Shown here in pieces: positions 36,657 through 45,595 of a DNA stretch of 64,000 bases. Every line of letters starts with the position of its first letter. The first letter of the stretch is position 1. Source of the DNA: Hahella sp. Lineage in GTDB: Bacteria > Pseudomonadota > Gammaproteobacteria > Pseudomonadales > Oleiphilaceae. Made by a program: the position numbers and the translations under genes. The notes below the pieces were generated by a model. That model made no database searches. It was not told where the DNA came from and worked only from the letters and a program-made list of their open reading frames with translations. The DNA lies in assembly GCA_028280065.1 (NCBI GenBank), contig JANQMN010000004.1, positions 248,001 to 312,000 on the forward strand. The letters run 5' to 3'.

Positions 36657-37331
36657 ATGTCAGAACCTACCATCTTGATTGTTGAAGACGAACCCAAGTT
36701 AGCCAACTTGTTGCAGGACTATTTACAGCAGGCTGGCTACAAGACGCATTGGCTAGCCCATGGCGACGAAGTCATGCCCTGGTTTGAAACCCGGCAACCG
36801 GATCTTATTCTGTTGGATCTGATGTTGCCCGGCACCGATGGCCTGACCCTTTGCCAGCGCATTCGCGGCACCTCTCAAGTCCCCATTATCATGGTCACCG
36901 CGCGGGTGGAAGAAATTGATCGGCTTCTGGGGTTGGAGCTGGGTGCTGACGATTATATTTGCAAGCCGTATAGCCCAAGGGAGGTCGTGGCCCGTTGCAA
37001 GGCCATATTGCGACGGATGCAAACGCAGGGTCCTACACCCAACCAGAAATCTGTCGTACTGGATACCGACAAAATGCTGGTCCAGGTGGAAGGGCAACCG
37101 CTGCATCTGACCGCCGTCGAGTTTCAGCTGTTTCAGGCACTGGCCAATGAACCGGGTCGGATTTTTTCCAGAGACCAACTGATGGATCGCATTTACGCCG
37201 ACAACCGGGTTGTCAGCGACAGAACAATTGACAGCCATATCAAAAAGTTACGAAAAAAAATCAGCCTCTTGCAACCGGCTAAAGAGTACGTCCAGTCAGT
37301 CTATGGCGTTGGTTATAAATTCGAGCCTTAG
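36657..37331 (+). CDS. OmpR/BaeR-type response regulator
   Basis: A 224-residue regulator. ATG at 36657 is chosen; the open frame upstream to a TTG at 36615 has no family similarity. REC domain 5-120 with D54 (LILLDLMLPG) and the KPYSPREVVAR segment; winged-helix DNA-binding domain about 130-222 ending in VYGVGYKFEP. It begins 45 bases after the kinase gene and is surely its partner. Likely target: the Spy-like gene 89 bases downstream. Confidence 0.9.
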   Translation: MSEPTILIVEDEPKLANLLQDYLQQAGYKTHWLAHGDEVMPWFETRQPDLILLDLMLPGTDGLTLCQRIRGTSQVPIIMVTARVEEIDRLLGLELGADDYICKPYSPREVVARCKAILRRMQTQGPTPNQKSVVLDTDKMLVQVEGQPLHLTAVEFQLFQALANEPGRIFSRDQLMDRIYADNRVVSDRTIDSHIKKLRKKISLLQPAKEYVQSVYGVGYKFEP

Positions 37332-37420
37332 GCTCTACTGGGAATCCTTTTTTCTTCCATATTCATTGCACAGTTAAATCCTATCCTGTAACCATCGAAA
37401 ACACAGAACGGAGCAATGAA

Positions 37421-37765
37421 ATGAAAAAGCTAACCACCCTAATCGTTATTATTCTGTTAACTGCAAGTAGTGCGGCATTTAGTCAAGGCTGGGGTAAGGG
37501 ACCGACGACCCCGGAACAAAAAGCAGAACGCATGGCGGAACGGTTAAATCTTTCTGAAACCCAACAGCAGGAGGTATTAACCCTGTTTCAGGAAAACCAG
37601 GCACAGCATGAAGCGCTTCGCAGCCAACGGGAAAGTCTGCGTAATGCGACGCAAGAAAAGCTCAGCACCATACTGACATCCGAACAGCTGGAACAAATGG
37701 AAAACTTCGGTCCCGGTAATCGTGGCCAACGCATGCATGGCAAAGGCCGGCCCTGTCAGCAATAG
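37421..37765 (+). CDS. Spy/CpxP-family periplasmic protein
   Basis: A 114-residue protein with a clear signal peptide (MKKLTTLIVIILLTASSAAF, cleavage near FS-QG). The mature part is helical and charged and carries LTxxQ-type motifs (LNLSETQQQEV, LTSEQLEQM). Such proteins act as periplasmic chaperones or as inhibitors of their sensor kinase. It sits just after the two-component pair, which supports a feedback role. Confidence 0.82.
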   Translation: MKKLTTLIVIILLTASSAAFSQGWGKGPTTPEQKAERMAERLNLSETQQQEVLTLFQENQAQHEALRSQRESLRNATQEKLSTILTSEQLEQMENFGPGNRGQRMHGKGRPCQQ

Positions 37766-37779
37766 CCGGGCATCCGGCA

Positions 37780-37807
37780 CATCGGCCAGCCGTTAAGTTG
37801 GCCGATG
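37780..37807. terminator. Hairpin between convergent genes
   Basis: CATCGGCCA (37780-37788) and TGGCCGATG (37799-37807) form a perfect nine-pair stem with a ten-base loop, exactly in the 45-bp convergent gap between the Spy-like and photolyase genes. No T-run on either side, so a barrier role is inferred from position. Confidence 0.45.
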
Positions 37808-37810
37808 ATC

Positions 37811-39349
37811 TTATACAGGAGGGAAGTGAGACTCGGGCGTAATCTGTCCACGCACTTGGGTACGGTCTTGAAAGTCCTGCCGAACCAGCCTGCTGGCATG
37901 CTTGTTTACGATTCGCTCGGTCTCATTCGGGTCGTAAGTAAGGTCCAGATGGGCTTTGATTTTATCCTTCGCCGCCTGCACTGCTTTGCTAAGATCGACA
38001 ATAGGCTCCGGATAATCCTCGCCCAACAGGCAACTGCTGATTACTTGCTCGCCATGGGACATCGACCACGGGCTGTGAATATGAGTTTCGGAAAGCTCAT
38101 CCAGTTCAGGACAAAAACGACGAATAAACTTCCCTTCGGGGTCCAGCCTTTTCGATAAGGCGACTATGTCGTGAATTTGCCACATTCTGATACCCATGGT
38201 ATCCGCATACAGCTGCACTTGGGGGAAATGCACGGCAGCATCGTAATCGAAAGACAACCGCGCCAGGTGCAACGCCGGTTGCCTCCAATGTAACCATAGT
38301 TGATGACAGGCAAAGGAAATCAATAACGCACGTCCGGTTTCACTGAGCCAGCCGTGGCGTATAAGACAACGCATGCACGCATCGACAATCGGGACTCCGG
38401 TACGCCCTTCTGACCAGCCGAGAAACCGGCTGTCATCAAACTCATTTTCCCGAAGCCCGACAAAACTCCTGTGCAAGGGCTCCATTTCTATTTCCGGGCT
38501 ATCGCTGAACTGCTGCATATAGTGACTTTGCAGTTTCAGTTGCTCGCCAAAGACTTTAAGAGACTCCGTCCACCCCGCATGTCCCTTGTCTTTGTAGAAC
38601 TTCATGGCTCTCTGGGCCTGATGCGCCACCTCACGGTAGCTAATCGCGCCGGTTGCCAGATAAGGACTCAACCTCGAACACACCTGCAGCATTGATGTCA
38701 GGTTCTGGTATTCGGCTTTATAGTGCAGACCCCGGCCCTTTAGAAAGCTCGCTAGAAACTCTAATCCGGCATGCCGGCCGGCAGCGGGAGGCTCCTCAGT
38801 TTCGGGACTTTCCCAACCCTTGGCATCCGGCCATATCTCGGGACGAAGAGGCGGTGTGGCAATGTTTTCCAATTTGACGGGCGCTTTTAGAAGCGCCTGA
38901 CTACAGTAGTCAGCCCACTTGCCATCCCAGACGTCACGATTAGCAAGCTCCTGGAATACCGGAAAGGGTTGAAACTGTAGCCAGTTGACTTCATGGTTCG
39001 CGCACCACTTCGCAACCCGTTGATTCCGCTCCAGAACCCACTGGGGACCATACTCCTGGTAAGAAAAAAGTTTAAACTTGCCGAAAGAGTCCCAAATCGT
39101 CGACAGGGTGTTTTCGATACTGTCTTCGATCACCCATAGGGGCTGTCCCAGCTTGGTAAGCTGAGTATCAAGTTCCAACAGGGTAGCCTTCAGGAACTGC
39201 CAGTGCCTTTGACTGTTGTCGGGTTGCTGCCAATACTCCGGCTCGATGACATAGATTGGTAAGGTGGGTCCCTGCGCAACCGCATGATGAAGCGGCGCAT
39301 GATCCGCAATCCGGAGATCACGTTTATACCAGACGACTGTAATTTCCAT
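37811..39349 (-). CDS. Photolyase/cryptochrome family protein with non-canonical FAD pocket
   Basis: A 512-residue flavoprotein. N-terminal photolyase alpha/beta domain (about 2-130, opening VVWYKRDLRIADHAPL) and helical FAD-binding domain (about 215-465) with SRLSPYLATGAIS (226-238) and GWSEGRTGVPIVDACMR (311-327). Between 368 and 400, where classical CPD photolyases have WxWxAGTGxD and FRIFNP, it reads HFPQVQLYADTMGIR and MWQIHDI. It therefore belongs to a divergent branch; DNA repair versus light sensing cannot be decided. Single gene with its own promoter region. Confidence 0.85.
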   Translation of the reverse strand: MEITVVWYKRDLRIADHAPLHHAVAQGPTLPIYVIEPEYWQQPDNSQRHWQFLKATLLELDTQLTKLGQPLWVIEDSIENTLSTIWDSFGKFKLFSYQEYGPQWVLERNQRVAKWCANHEVNWLQFQPFPVFQELANRDVWDGKWADYCSQALLKAPVKLENIATPPLRPEIWPDAKGWESPETEEPPAAGRHAGLEFLASFLKGRGLHYKAEYQNLTSMLQVCSRLSPYLATGAISYREVAHQAQRAMKFYKDKGHAGWTESLKVFGEQLKLQSHYMQQFSDSPEIEMEPLHRSFVGLRENEFDDSRFLGWSEGRTGVPIVDACMRCLIRHGWLSETGRALLISFACHQLWLHWRQPALHLARLSFDYDAAVHFPQVQLYADTMGIRMWQIHDIVALSKRLDPEGKFIRRFCPELDELSETHIHSPWSMSHGEQVISSCLLGEDYPEPIVDLSKAVQAAKDKIKAHLDLTYDPNETERIVNKHASRLVRQDFQDRTQVRGQITPESHFPPV

Positions 39350-39471
39350 TTACGTTGATGACTCCTTTCTAGCCTGCCCTAGAGACAATGCAGGGTGAAA
39401 CCGGTTCGACGAACCAATACTTGTACACATAATCTGTTCGGCCAAAAAAACGATAGTACCTTCTTTTATTC

Positions 39472-40620
39472 TTATAACTGTAGCAGATTCCCGGCATTAC
39501 GATGCGATAGGGAATCTTTCCCGGCAATTTTCGCAATCTGATCTCCCGGCCGAACCATCCGCCGGTGGCTTAATCCCATCAGGTAGCCGCTGGTTCGGGC
39601 ATACACCGGCGTTCGGTGATTCGGCTGTTCGGAATCCAAACGGACAATTTCCGCAAAGATCTCTCCCTTGGCGATTTTATCGTCCAAGCCGGCCCGAAAG
39701 ATCAACAATCCCGTCACCGGAGCCTTAACCACATCGACCGCATCCAGTGGGCTGACTTGCACGGTAAATTCCTCCGCCGGCGCAACTTCCTGTGCTATCG
39801 CGCCGATATCCTTGAAGTAATCAAAAAGGCGTTCCGCATCCTGCGCGGCCAACTCATCCTCGACGTCCGTCTGTCCCCGGTACTCCACGGTTACCGCCAG
39901 CTTCGGACCGCCGACAGGCTGTTTCGGGTAGGTCTCGCGGATGCCCTGCCAAGGCAGCAAGTGGGTACCGTCAAACGCCACCACGCCCCCTAAACTTTCA
40001 GTTAAGAGGTATGGTATCCGGAGCCGTTCGGATAAATTAAGCGCCGCCTCCCGTTGCACATCAACCGCATACAGATGGAGACTGGTGCGGTCATCGCAAT
40101 GCAAGTCAAATATGTAATCCGCATCAATACTCAAGCTCAACAAAGCGCTTTTCAGGTAGGCGGCCTCATCTTCGACAACCGCCTCTTGCACTGCCTCCCG
40201 CAACGCCGCGCGAACAAGTTGATCGTTCTTTGCCTGATCCTTTCCCAGCGCTCCTTTCACCGCGGCTACCACTTCACCGGTCAAATCCGGAAAATTGCGG
40301 TTAAAATTGCCCGTACCCACGAGGTCAAAGCGACCGGCCACATAGCCGAACACGTTTTGACTCAAGCCTATGGGATTGGCATAGGGAACGACGACGAACT
40401 CGCATCTCAGCTGTTGTGCGGTGTCAGCTTCCCGGAGTTTGACCAATAAATGCTGGAGCACCAACAAGCCCGGCCATTCATCCCCGTGCAACCCGGCTTG
40501 CAGATAGACCTTTCGCGGTCCGTCGGGCAGCGTCTCAACGCCTTCGGCAAAGCGGTAAACGAGCAATTCCCGGTGGCATCCGGGAGCCGGACTCAGCAGC
40601 TTGATATGTTCGGTCTTCAT
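39472..40620 (-). CDS. Succinylglutamate desuccinylase/aspartoacylase-family zinc hydrolase
   Basis: A 382-residue M14-like zinc deacylase. ATG at 40620 follows AAGGA at ten bases; an ATG at 40725 lacks a ribosome site. Zinc ligands HGDE (H45, E48) and the late His in FDLHCDD (H174) are present; NFNRNFP (105-111) is conserved in the family. The C-terminal ~90 residues form a beta-barrel-like domain (VKAPVTGLLIFRAGLDDKI). The substrate is not known; true AstE is shorter and sits in an ast operon, which is absent. Confidence 0.82.
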   Translation of the reverse strand: MKTEHIKLLSPAPGCHRELLVYRFAEGVETLPDGPRKVYLQAGLHGDEWPGLLVLQHLLVKLREADTAQQLRCEFVVVPYANPIGLSQNVFGYVAGRFDLVGTGNFNRNFPDLTGEVVAAVKGALGKDQAKNDQLVRAALREAVQEAVVEDEAAYLKSALLSLSIDADYIFDLHCDDRTSLHLYAVDVQREAALNLSERLRIPYLLTESLGGVVAFDGTHLLPWQGIRETYPKQPVGGPKLAVTVEYRGQTDVEDELAAQDAERLFDYFKDIGAIAQEVAPAEEFTVQVSPLDAVDVVKAPVTGLLIFRAGLDDKIAKGEIFAEIVRLDSEQPNHRTPVYARTSGYLMGLSHRRMVRPGDQIAKIAGKDSLSHRNAGNLLQL

Positions 40621-40836
40621 CTGGGAAATGTCCTTGAGCCGTATGAAAGATACCTGGTGTTGGCGTCGAATGAGAAAGCGGATTGTGCAGGAATGCGAAT
40701 TGCCTTTCAAACAAAGCAATTCCATAGGTTAGTTACCTAGATCCAAAAAGGAAATACACCGTATACTGCTCTACGTAGACTTCTGAAACCAGCGAAGAAT
40801 CGACAGCTAATTGACGGCTATTGAGAGAAAGCACCT

Positions 40837-41514
40837 ATGCAACCATCAAGGAATGCCTGGCTTGTCTGCCTGATTCCCTTTTTCTGCGTAAACATTAGTT
40901 GGCTCTGGTCCTCTATCGCCGGGGCCATTCCCTGGTGCTTTACTTATTTGGAAGGCTGTGTATCCATCAGCCGCGCCGCGAGAAGCAGCGATGCTCTGTT
41001 TTTCTTTCGTGCCACCATGATACTGAGCGCTGCCATGCTGATCCTGTTTTGGCTGCAAAGTTACCATTTCCTGAAGCTGAAAGCCTGGGCGAAGGAACCC
41101 GTCGCCATGATGATACTCGGCATTACAGGTGCGCTCTTTCTGGTCTTATACGCCGTTTTCCTAGGCACGGATGGACAGGTTTACCGGCTGATGCGACGCT
41201 ATGGCGTGATCTTTTACTTTACCTTTACAGTGTTAGCGCAATACCTGTTAACCAGGCAACTTTGGCACAACCGGTACAGTGTTAAGTCCGCCATCCCCTT
41301 GCTTAAAGCCATGCTAGGTCTTGGGTTGTTCGTCCTGATAATTGGGCTCGTCAGTTTAAGCGCTACGATCATGCTGGAAAACCCGGAAAAAGACTATTGG
41401 GAGAATGTCACGGAATGGTGGTTCGCATTAGCAATGACGAGCTACTTCGGGTTAGTCGCCCTACTTTGGAAGAAGCTTGGTTTCCAGTGTACCTATCAAA
41501 TACATAACACATAG
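40837..41514 (+). CDS. Integral membrane protein, Frag1/DRAM-like
   Basis: A 225-residue protein with about six transmembrane helices (near 9-28, 52-73, 84-106, 120-138, 155-177, 193-210). The spacing, the early PWCFTYLEGCVSISRAA segment and the late NVTEWWFAL resemble bacterial Frag1/DRAM/Sfk1 proteins. No enzymatic residues stand out. Function is unknown; it stands alone between divergent and convergent neighbours. Confidence 0.55.
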   Translation: MQPSRNAWLVCLIPFFCVNISWLWSSIAGAIPWCFTYLEGCVSISRAARSSDALFFFRATMILSAAMLILFWLQSYHFLKLKAWAKEPVAMMILGITGALFLVLYAVFLGTDGQVYRLMRRYGVIFYFTFTVLAQYLLTRQLWHNRYSVKSAIPLLKAMLGLGLFVLIIGLVSLSATIMLENPEKDYWENVTEWWFALAMTSYFGLVALLWKKLGFQCTYQIHNT

Positions 41515-41541
41515 GTCCCAACAGAGTTTTGACAAGGCCGG

Positions 41542-44148
41542 TTATTCCCCGATTTCCCTTTTTCTCGCCAGCTGCGCCGCTACGGCCCGGGCCTGGGTTC
41601 GACTGCGAATTTCAAGTTTGCCGTATACTCTGTTGATATGGGTTTTTACCGTCGCCAACGAAACATGTTGTTGAGCGGCGATTTGGTCGTTGCTGAATCC
41701 TTCGCCAATGGCCTGTAATACCTGCCACTCGCGGCGCGTCAACCGGGCATCGGGTGGTTCCGCTAATTGTTTTTTTTGCACAGCGAAAGCGGTACTGACC
41801 CTCACCAACCGTTCGAGTCCTTTTAGCGCGTCCGGAGAATCCGCCAACAGCGGTTTGATCTGCAGCCACAGCGGTACCGCATCCGGTCCCAGCAGCAGCA
41901 TCTCCCACAGGTAACCTTGAATTAGAAATAGACGAATTAACCCGAGCGCTGATTTTGCTTGTGGCAGAGACGTCAGGTCTAGCTGGCCGGCGGCTTCAGC
42001 AGACGAATAATTGGCCCGCCAATGGTGATAAAACTGCAAAAGTGCAAGCTGCCGGGATAAAAGTGGAACCGGGGAGGACAGTTCATGCGGCTGCACCAGG
42101 GATTCAGCCTCCTTCCGCAGCAGCCGGACCGGTAGATTTCCAGCTATTAGCAGTGCAATCCTGGCGCTTAAGAGGTTGTCTTGAGCGTCGTAAATATCCT
42201 CACAGGGCGCATGCCATTCGACCTTGGCTGAGAGCTGTCTTAGCTGCTTCGTTGCCCCCCACCAGATATAGGCCAGCTGCAGGCTTTGCCGGGCTCGAAA
42301 CTGCCATTGCCGGCAATAAATGGAAGTCTGCAGACGCTGCTCAATATCCTCGGCCAACTTGTTCGCTGTCTTGCCTTGCAGCACATGCAGGCCAAGCTCC
42401 AATGCCCGAAAGCAAAGCCACCAGTAATCCCCCTTTGGCTTAGATAGGGCCGAAGCTTCCCGATACAACACTTCAGTTTGCTCTGCATCGCCACGCCATA
42501 ACGAAAATTCGCAACCAAGGCGACATACGGCATCATACAGGGTATCGGCTTGAAGATGCCGGGCCAGCGCCTGCTGCTTCGCCAGATTTGCCTGCTTGAA
42601 AGCCTTTTCCGGCTCTCCGCTAAACATATAGAGTTGCGCCAGACGCAACTGCGAGGCCAGGCCGATATGGTACTGCTGGCGGCTTTCCGCAAGCGGCAGT
42701 ACCTGGCTCAGTTGGGATTCCGCGCGGCCAAGTTCCCCTTTCCACAGAGCAGACATCGCCAAACTGAAGCGGCAACTCACCAGGTCATGATACTGCCGCA
42801 GTTGCGGTAACGCCCGTTTAGCGAGTTGATATGCCGCACCCAACCGATCGTACTTGTATTGAATTTCGCCTCGCAACACATCTAACCTTGCGACAGTGGC
42901 ATCCGGCCAGCGAGCGGTGGATAATTCTGCCACGAACTGCTCAGCAGGATTGGACTCCTTACAACCTTCCAACAACCACCAGGCGTAGAGAATTGCCAGT
43001 TCCGGGTCTTCCTGGATATCCGCTTTCGGCAATAACGCAAAAACCTTTGTCAGCAAATCATATCGGGCGTTTTGGAAAGCAAGCCACCCTGCCTGCCGAA
43101 GCCAGTCCTTAGCCATTAAGCGGCTATTGCTGGTTTGGACGAGCTGTACCGCCCGATTGAAGTCGCCCTCTGCCAGCAATGCTTGGCAAGCTGCGTGGTA
43201 GGCGACAGCTAAACGGCTACCGTCGGTTCTAGCCAGATATTGGCAAACCGCCGCCCGAAAAAAACCTGCAAAGAAGTAGCGTTGCCCCGCGGCATCCAGG
43301 TGGAGAAACAATTGCCGCTGTTGCAGCAACTGCAGTTTGGATCGAATGCAATCCTGCCCGGATACGCGGGCTGCGATGGGTTCATCGAACTGCTCCAGGA
43401 CACAGAGCGAAAACAGTAAATCCTGTAACTCACCAGGGAGATGCTGCAACACTTCAGCGATTAAAAAGCCGGAAAAGTCCCGATTTAATTTTTCGCCTTC
43501 GATTTGCCGTAGCGAATATCCCTGCTGCAATAATTGCAGTGTCAATAGCCACAGCGCCGGCCACCCTTGGTAATAAACTTGTAGCCCGGCAATCCAGTTC
43601 TGCAGTTCCCCGGAATCCGCTGTGGTATTGAGCGTTAGAATCAGTTCTAGAATTTGCCGATCGTTCAAGCGCAATGCTGAAGCATCAATCCGGCAAAGCT
43701 GGCCATGCAGTTCCGGCTGGCCAAATATCTCGGTATGGCGCAGTTGCGAACAGGCCACCAGCTTCAAGTTGGGCAACACCGCCATTTCCCGCAGCAGAGA
43801 ACTCAGTTCGGGGACCGCAAGAAAGTGCAGATTATCCAATACCAGCAGGCAATCGTCTGTGGGCAGGGATTGCCGAATATGCCGCAACACCACCCCGACC
43901 AAACGGTTATCCCCTTCGCGGTTGATCCGTAAAGGTGCTGCGTCCAACTGTTCAAGCAGCCGTTCGGAAAATGTCGCCAAATCATTATCCGCAGGGCTCA
44001 GGCGTAACCAAATTTTGCTGCCGGTCCAGGATTCGTACCAGCGCAGCGCTTGGCTGCGTTTGCCATGGCCGGGCGGCGCATGCAGCAGAACGACCTGTTG
44101 CTCGGGTAGCAGCTTCAACTCCGGATGTTGGCACCAGCCTATCGCCAT
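41542..44148 (-). CDS. LuxR-family regulator of the large MalT type
   Basis: An 868-residue protein (888 if the ATG at 44208 is used; 44148 is preferred because AAGG lies five bases upstream). The N-terminal ATPase-like region has a degraded Walker A, APPGHGKRS, with Arg where Ser/Thr is needed, and LLVLDNLHFL as Walker B. A long TPR-like helical region occupies about 310-780. The C-terminal 66 residues are a LuxR helix-turn-helix (LTRREWQVLQAIGEGFSNDQIA ... VKTHINRVYGKL). This is the MalT layout. Ligand and targets are unknown; the divergent kinase-like gene is a candidate. Confidence 0.87.
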   Translation of the reverse strand: MAIGWCQHPELKLLPEQQVVLLHAPPGHGKRSQALRWYESWTGSKIWLRLSPADNDLATFSERLLEQLDAAPLRINREGDNRLVGVVLRHIRQSLPTDDCLLVLDNLHFLAVPELSSLLREMAVLPNLKLVACSQLRHTEIFGQPELHGQLCRIDASALRLNDRQILELILTLNTTADSGELQNWIAGLQVYYQGWPALWLLTLQLLQQGYSLRQIEGEKLNRDFSGFLIAEVLQHLPGELQDLLFSLCVLEQFDEPIAARVSGQDCIRSKLQLLQQRQLFLHLDAAGQRYFFAGFFRAAVCQYLARTDGSRLAVAYHAACQALLAEGDFNRAVQLVQTSNSRLMAKDWLRQAGWLAFQNARYDLLTKVFALLPKADIQEDPELAILYAWWLLEGCKESNPAEQFVAELSTARWPDATVARLDVLRGEIQYKYDRLGAAYQLAKRALPQLRQYHDLVSCRFSLAMSALWKGELGRAESQLSQVLPLAESRQQYHIGLASQLRLAQLYMFSGEPEKAFKQANLAKQQALARHLQADTLYDAVCRLGCEFSLWRGDAEQTEVLYREASALSKPKGDYWWLCFRALELGLHVLQGKTANKLAEDIEQRLQTSIYCRQWQFRARQSLQLAYIWWGATKQLRQLSAKVEWHAPCEDIYDAQDNLLSARIALLIAGNLPVRLLRKEAESLVQPHELSSPVPLLSRQLALLQFYHHWRANYSSAEAAGQLDLTSLPQAKSALGLIRLFLIQGYLWEMLLLGPDAVPLWLQIKPLLADSPDALKGLERLVRVSTAFAVQKKQLAEPPDARLTRREWQVLQAIGEGFSNDQIAAQQHVSLATVKTHINRVYGKLEIRSRTQARAVAAQLARKREIGE

Positions 44149-44298
44149 AGGTCCCTTCTCGTCTCCCGTGGGTCTTGATCTTGACGAGCTGTAGTTTGAC
44201 ACAACCATAAAGCGAAAAAGTCAACCTTGAGGGTGGATGATGAAGGCACCCGGACAGCCTATAGTAGATCCATCGGTTTTTCATCTCAGAGGATAGTC

Positions 44299-45465
44299 AT
44301 GTCAGGTCAAACGAACAGCGCATTCAACCTAGCCGGTGCTCAACAAGTCGACGTAGATGTGGAAGCTCAACGGCGCGCGGCACAGCTCGCCTTTGTCAAG
44401 TCCGGGCAGGATGTATTGGTGGGTTCGCTGGCGGATAGCGGAATCACACTGGATCAGTTGCAATCTGTCGCTAGCGAATCTCCCGAGGTGATAGAAGCCT
44501 TCACCGATGGCTTGACCGCCATTGTGTATCACATAGAGCTTGCGGACAAAGAGTGGAATCTCAAAGTCAAACGGCCGGAAAGCCTGGTGCGGAACGTCGA
44601 TGGTCAGACTTCCTTTCTCAATGAAGTACAACGCCGCCGTGATTTTGCCGAGCTGAAAACGGACCCGGCCATTCGCCGCAACCCTAGAGCCCGGAGAGCG
44701 CTATCTCATCTTGTCGACACCCGCTATGCCTCCTTTCTCGACGGCATCATGCTGTCGCCTTGGATTCCCGGTGAACGCCTTGATGAATTCAATGAATCCA
44801 TCCTGGAGCAAATATTTGCCACAACGGTGCAGTTGGAGCTCAATGGATTTCTGGAATGGGATATGTGTCCGGGTAATATTCTCTATAACGGGGAGAACAT
44901 CCGCCTGTTCGATTTTGGCTACTGTTACCGGTTCGACCCGCTCCGGCACTTCAACAGTTGCGGCCTAAATGCACCCATGTTTCATTCTGTCGAACGGCTG
45001 GAAACCCGCAACTTCTTTGGTTACCTACTCAAACGGGAAACAAGCTGGTCTCATACCGCCATCCTGTCTCTGTTCGAGTTGGAGAAGCGTCTGGCGGTAG
45101 AAGCGTATGAATATAAATATACGGAGCTGAAACAACGCGGGGCCAGCGAGTCTGTTCTGTCCTGGCTGGAGGATATTTTGCAACGCTGGAAAGGGGCTCT
45201 GAGGGACAGGACAGCACTGGAACAGCTGTTCATTCTGGAAAGTTACCGTTCCCACACATTGGATATCCACGATGATCTGAGCGGAAAATCCTGCACACCC
45301 ATGACACTCTCCCGCATTGCCAAGGTACAGGATATTTTGCAGCTTCACTACGATTACCTGCTGCACCATGGCGGCCTGTTGTTCGGCGACGAGAATTTGT
45401 CCAAGCAGGCGTTACTGGAAAAAACCGGGAATCATCGACGGCTGGCTCAGCAATATCAGCTTTGA
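44299..45465 (+). CDS. Protein-kinase-like fold protein, unknown role
   Basis: A 388-residue cytoplasmic protein with GAGG six bases before the ATG. Kinase landmarks are visible in order: WNLKVKRP (K89, ATP lysine), E109 in FLNEVQRR, the catalytic-loop pattern EWDMCPGNILY (D188, N193), and LFDFG (D205, DFG motif). The C-terminal half (about 215-388) is helical and matches nothing I recognise. It resembles bacterial small-molecule or RIO/ABC1-like kinases more than Hanks kinases. Divergent from the LuxR gene. Confidence 0.65.
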   Translation: MSGQTNSAFNLAGAQQVDVDVEAQRRAAQLAFVKSGQDVLVGSLADSGITLDQLQSVASESPEVIEAFTDGLTAIVYHIELADKEWNLKVKRPESLVRNVDGQTSFLNEVQRRRDFAELKTDPAIRRNPRARRALSHLVDTRYASFLDGIMLSPWIPGERLDEFNESILEQIFATTVQLELNGFLEWDMCPGNILYNGENIRLFDFGYCYRFDPLRHFNSCGLNAPMFHSVERLETRNFFGYLLKRETSWSHTAILSLFELEKRLAVEAYEYKYTELKQRGASESVLSWLEDILQRWKGALRDRTALEQLFILESYRSHTLDIHDDLSGKSCTPMTLSRIAKVQDILQLHYDYLLHHGGLLFGDENLSKQALLEKTGNHRRLAQQYQL

Positions 45466-45595
45466 CGGGCTGCCTTCTGTCCTTGGAACGAAAACATCGG
45501 CCTTCAATAGCACATTACCAAAGCGACAATTGTCATGACCCGATAACGAAATTCCGGGATAATAGACAAACGATTCCGGATTTGGGCTGTTTGCC

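Noticed and set aside
37780-37807. Perfect hairpin as a regulatory RNA
   Set aside because: It fills the short gap between two convergent genes, so a transcription barrier is the simpler reading.
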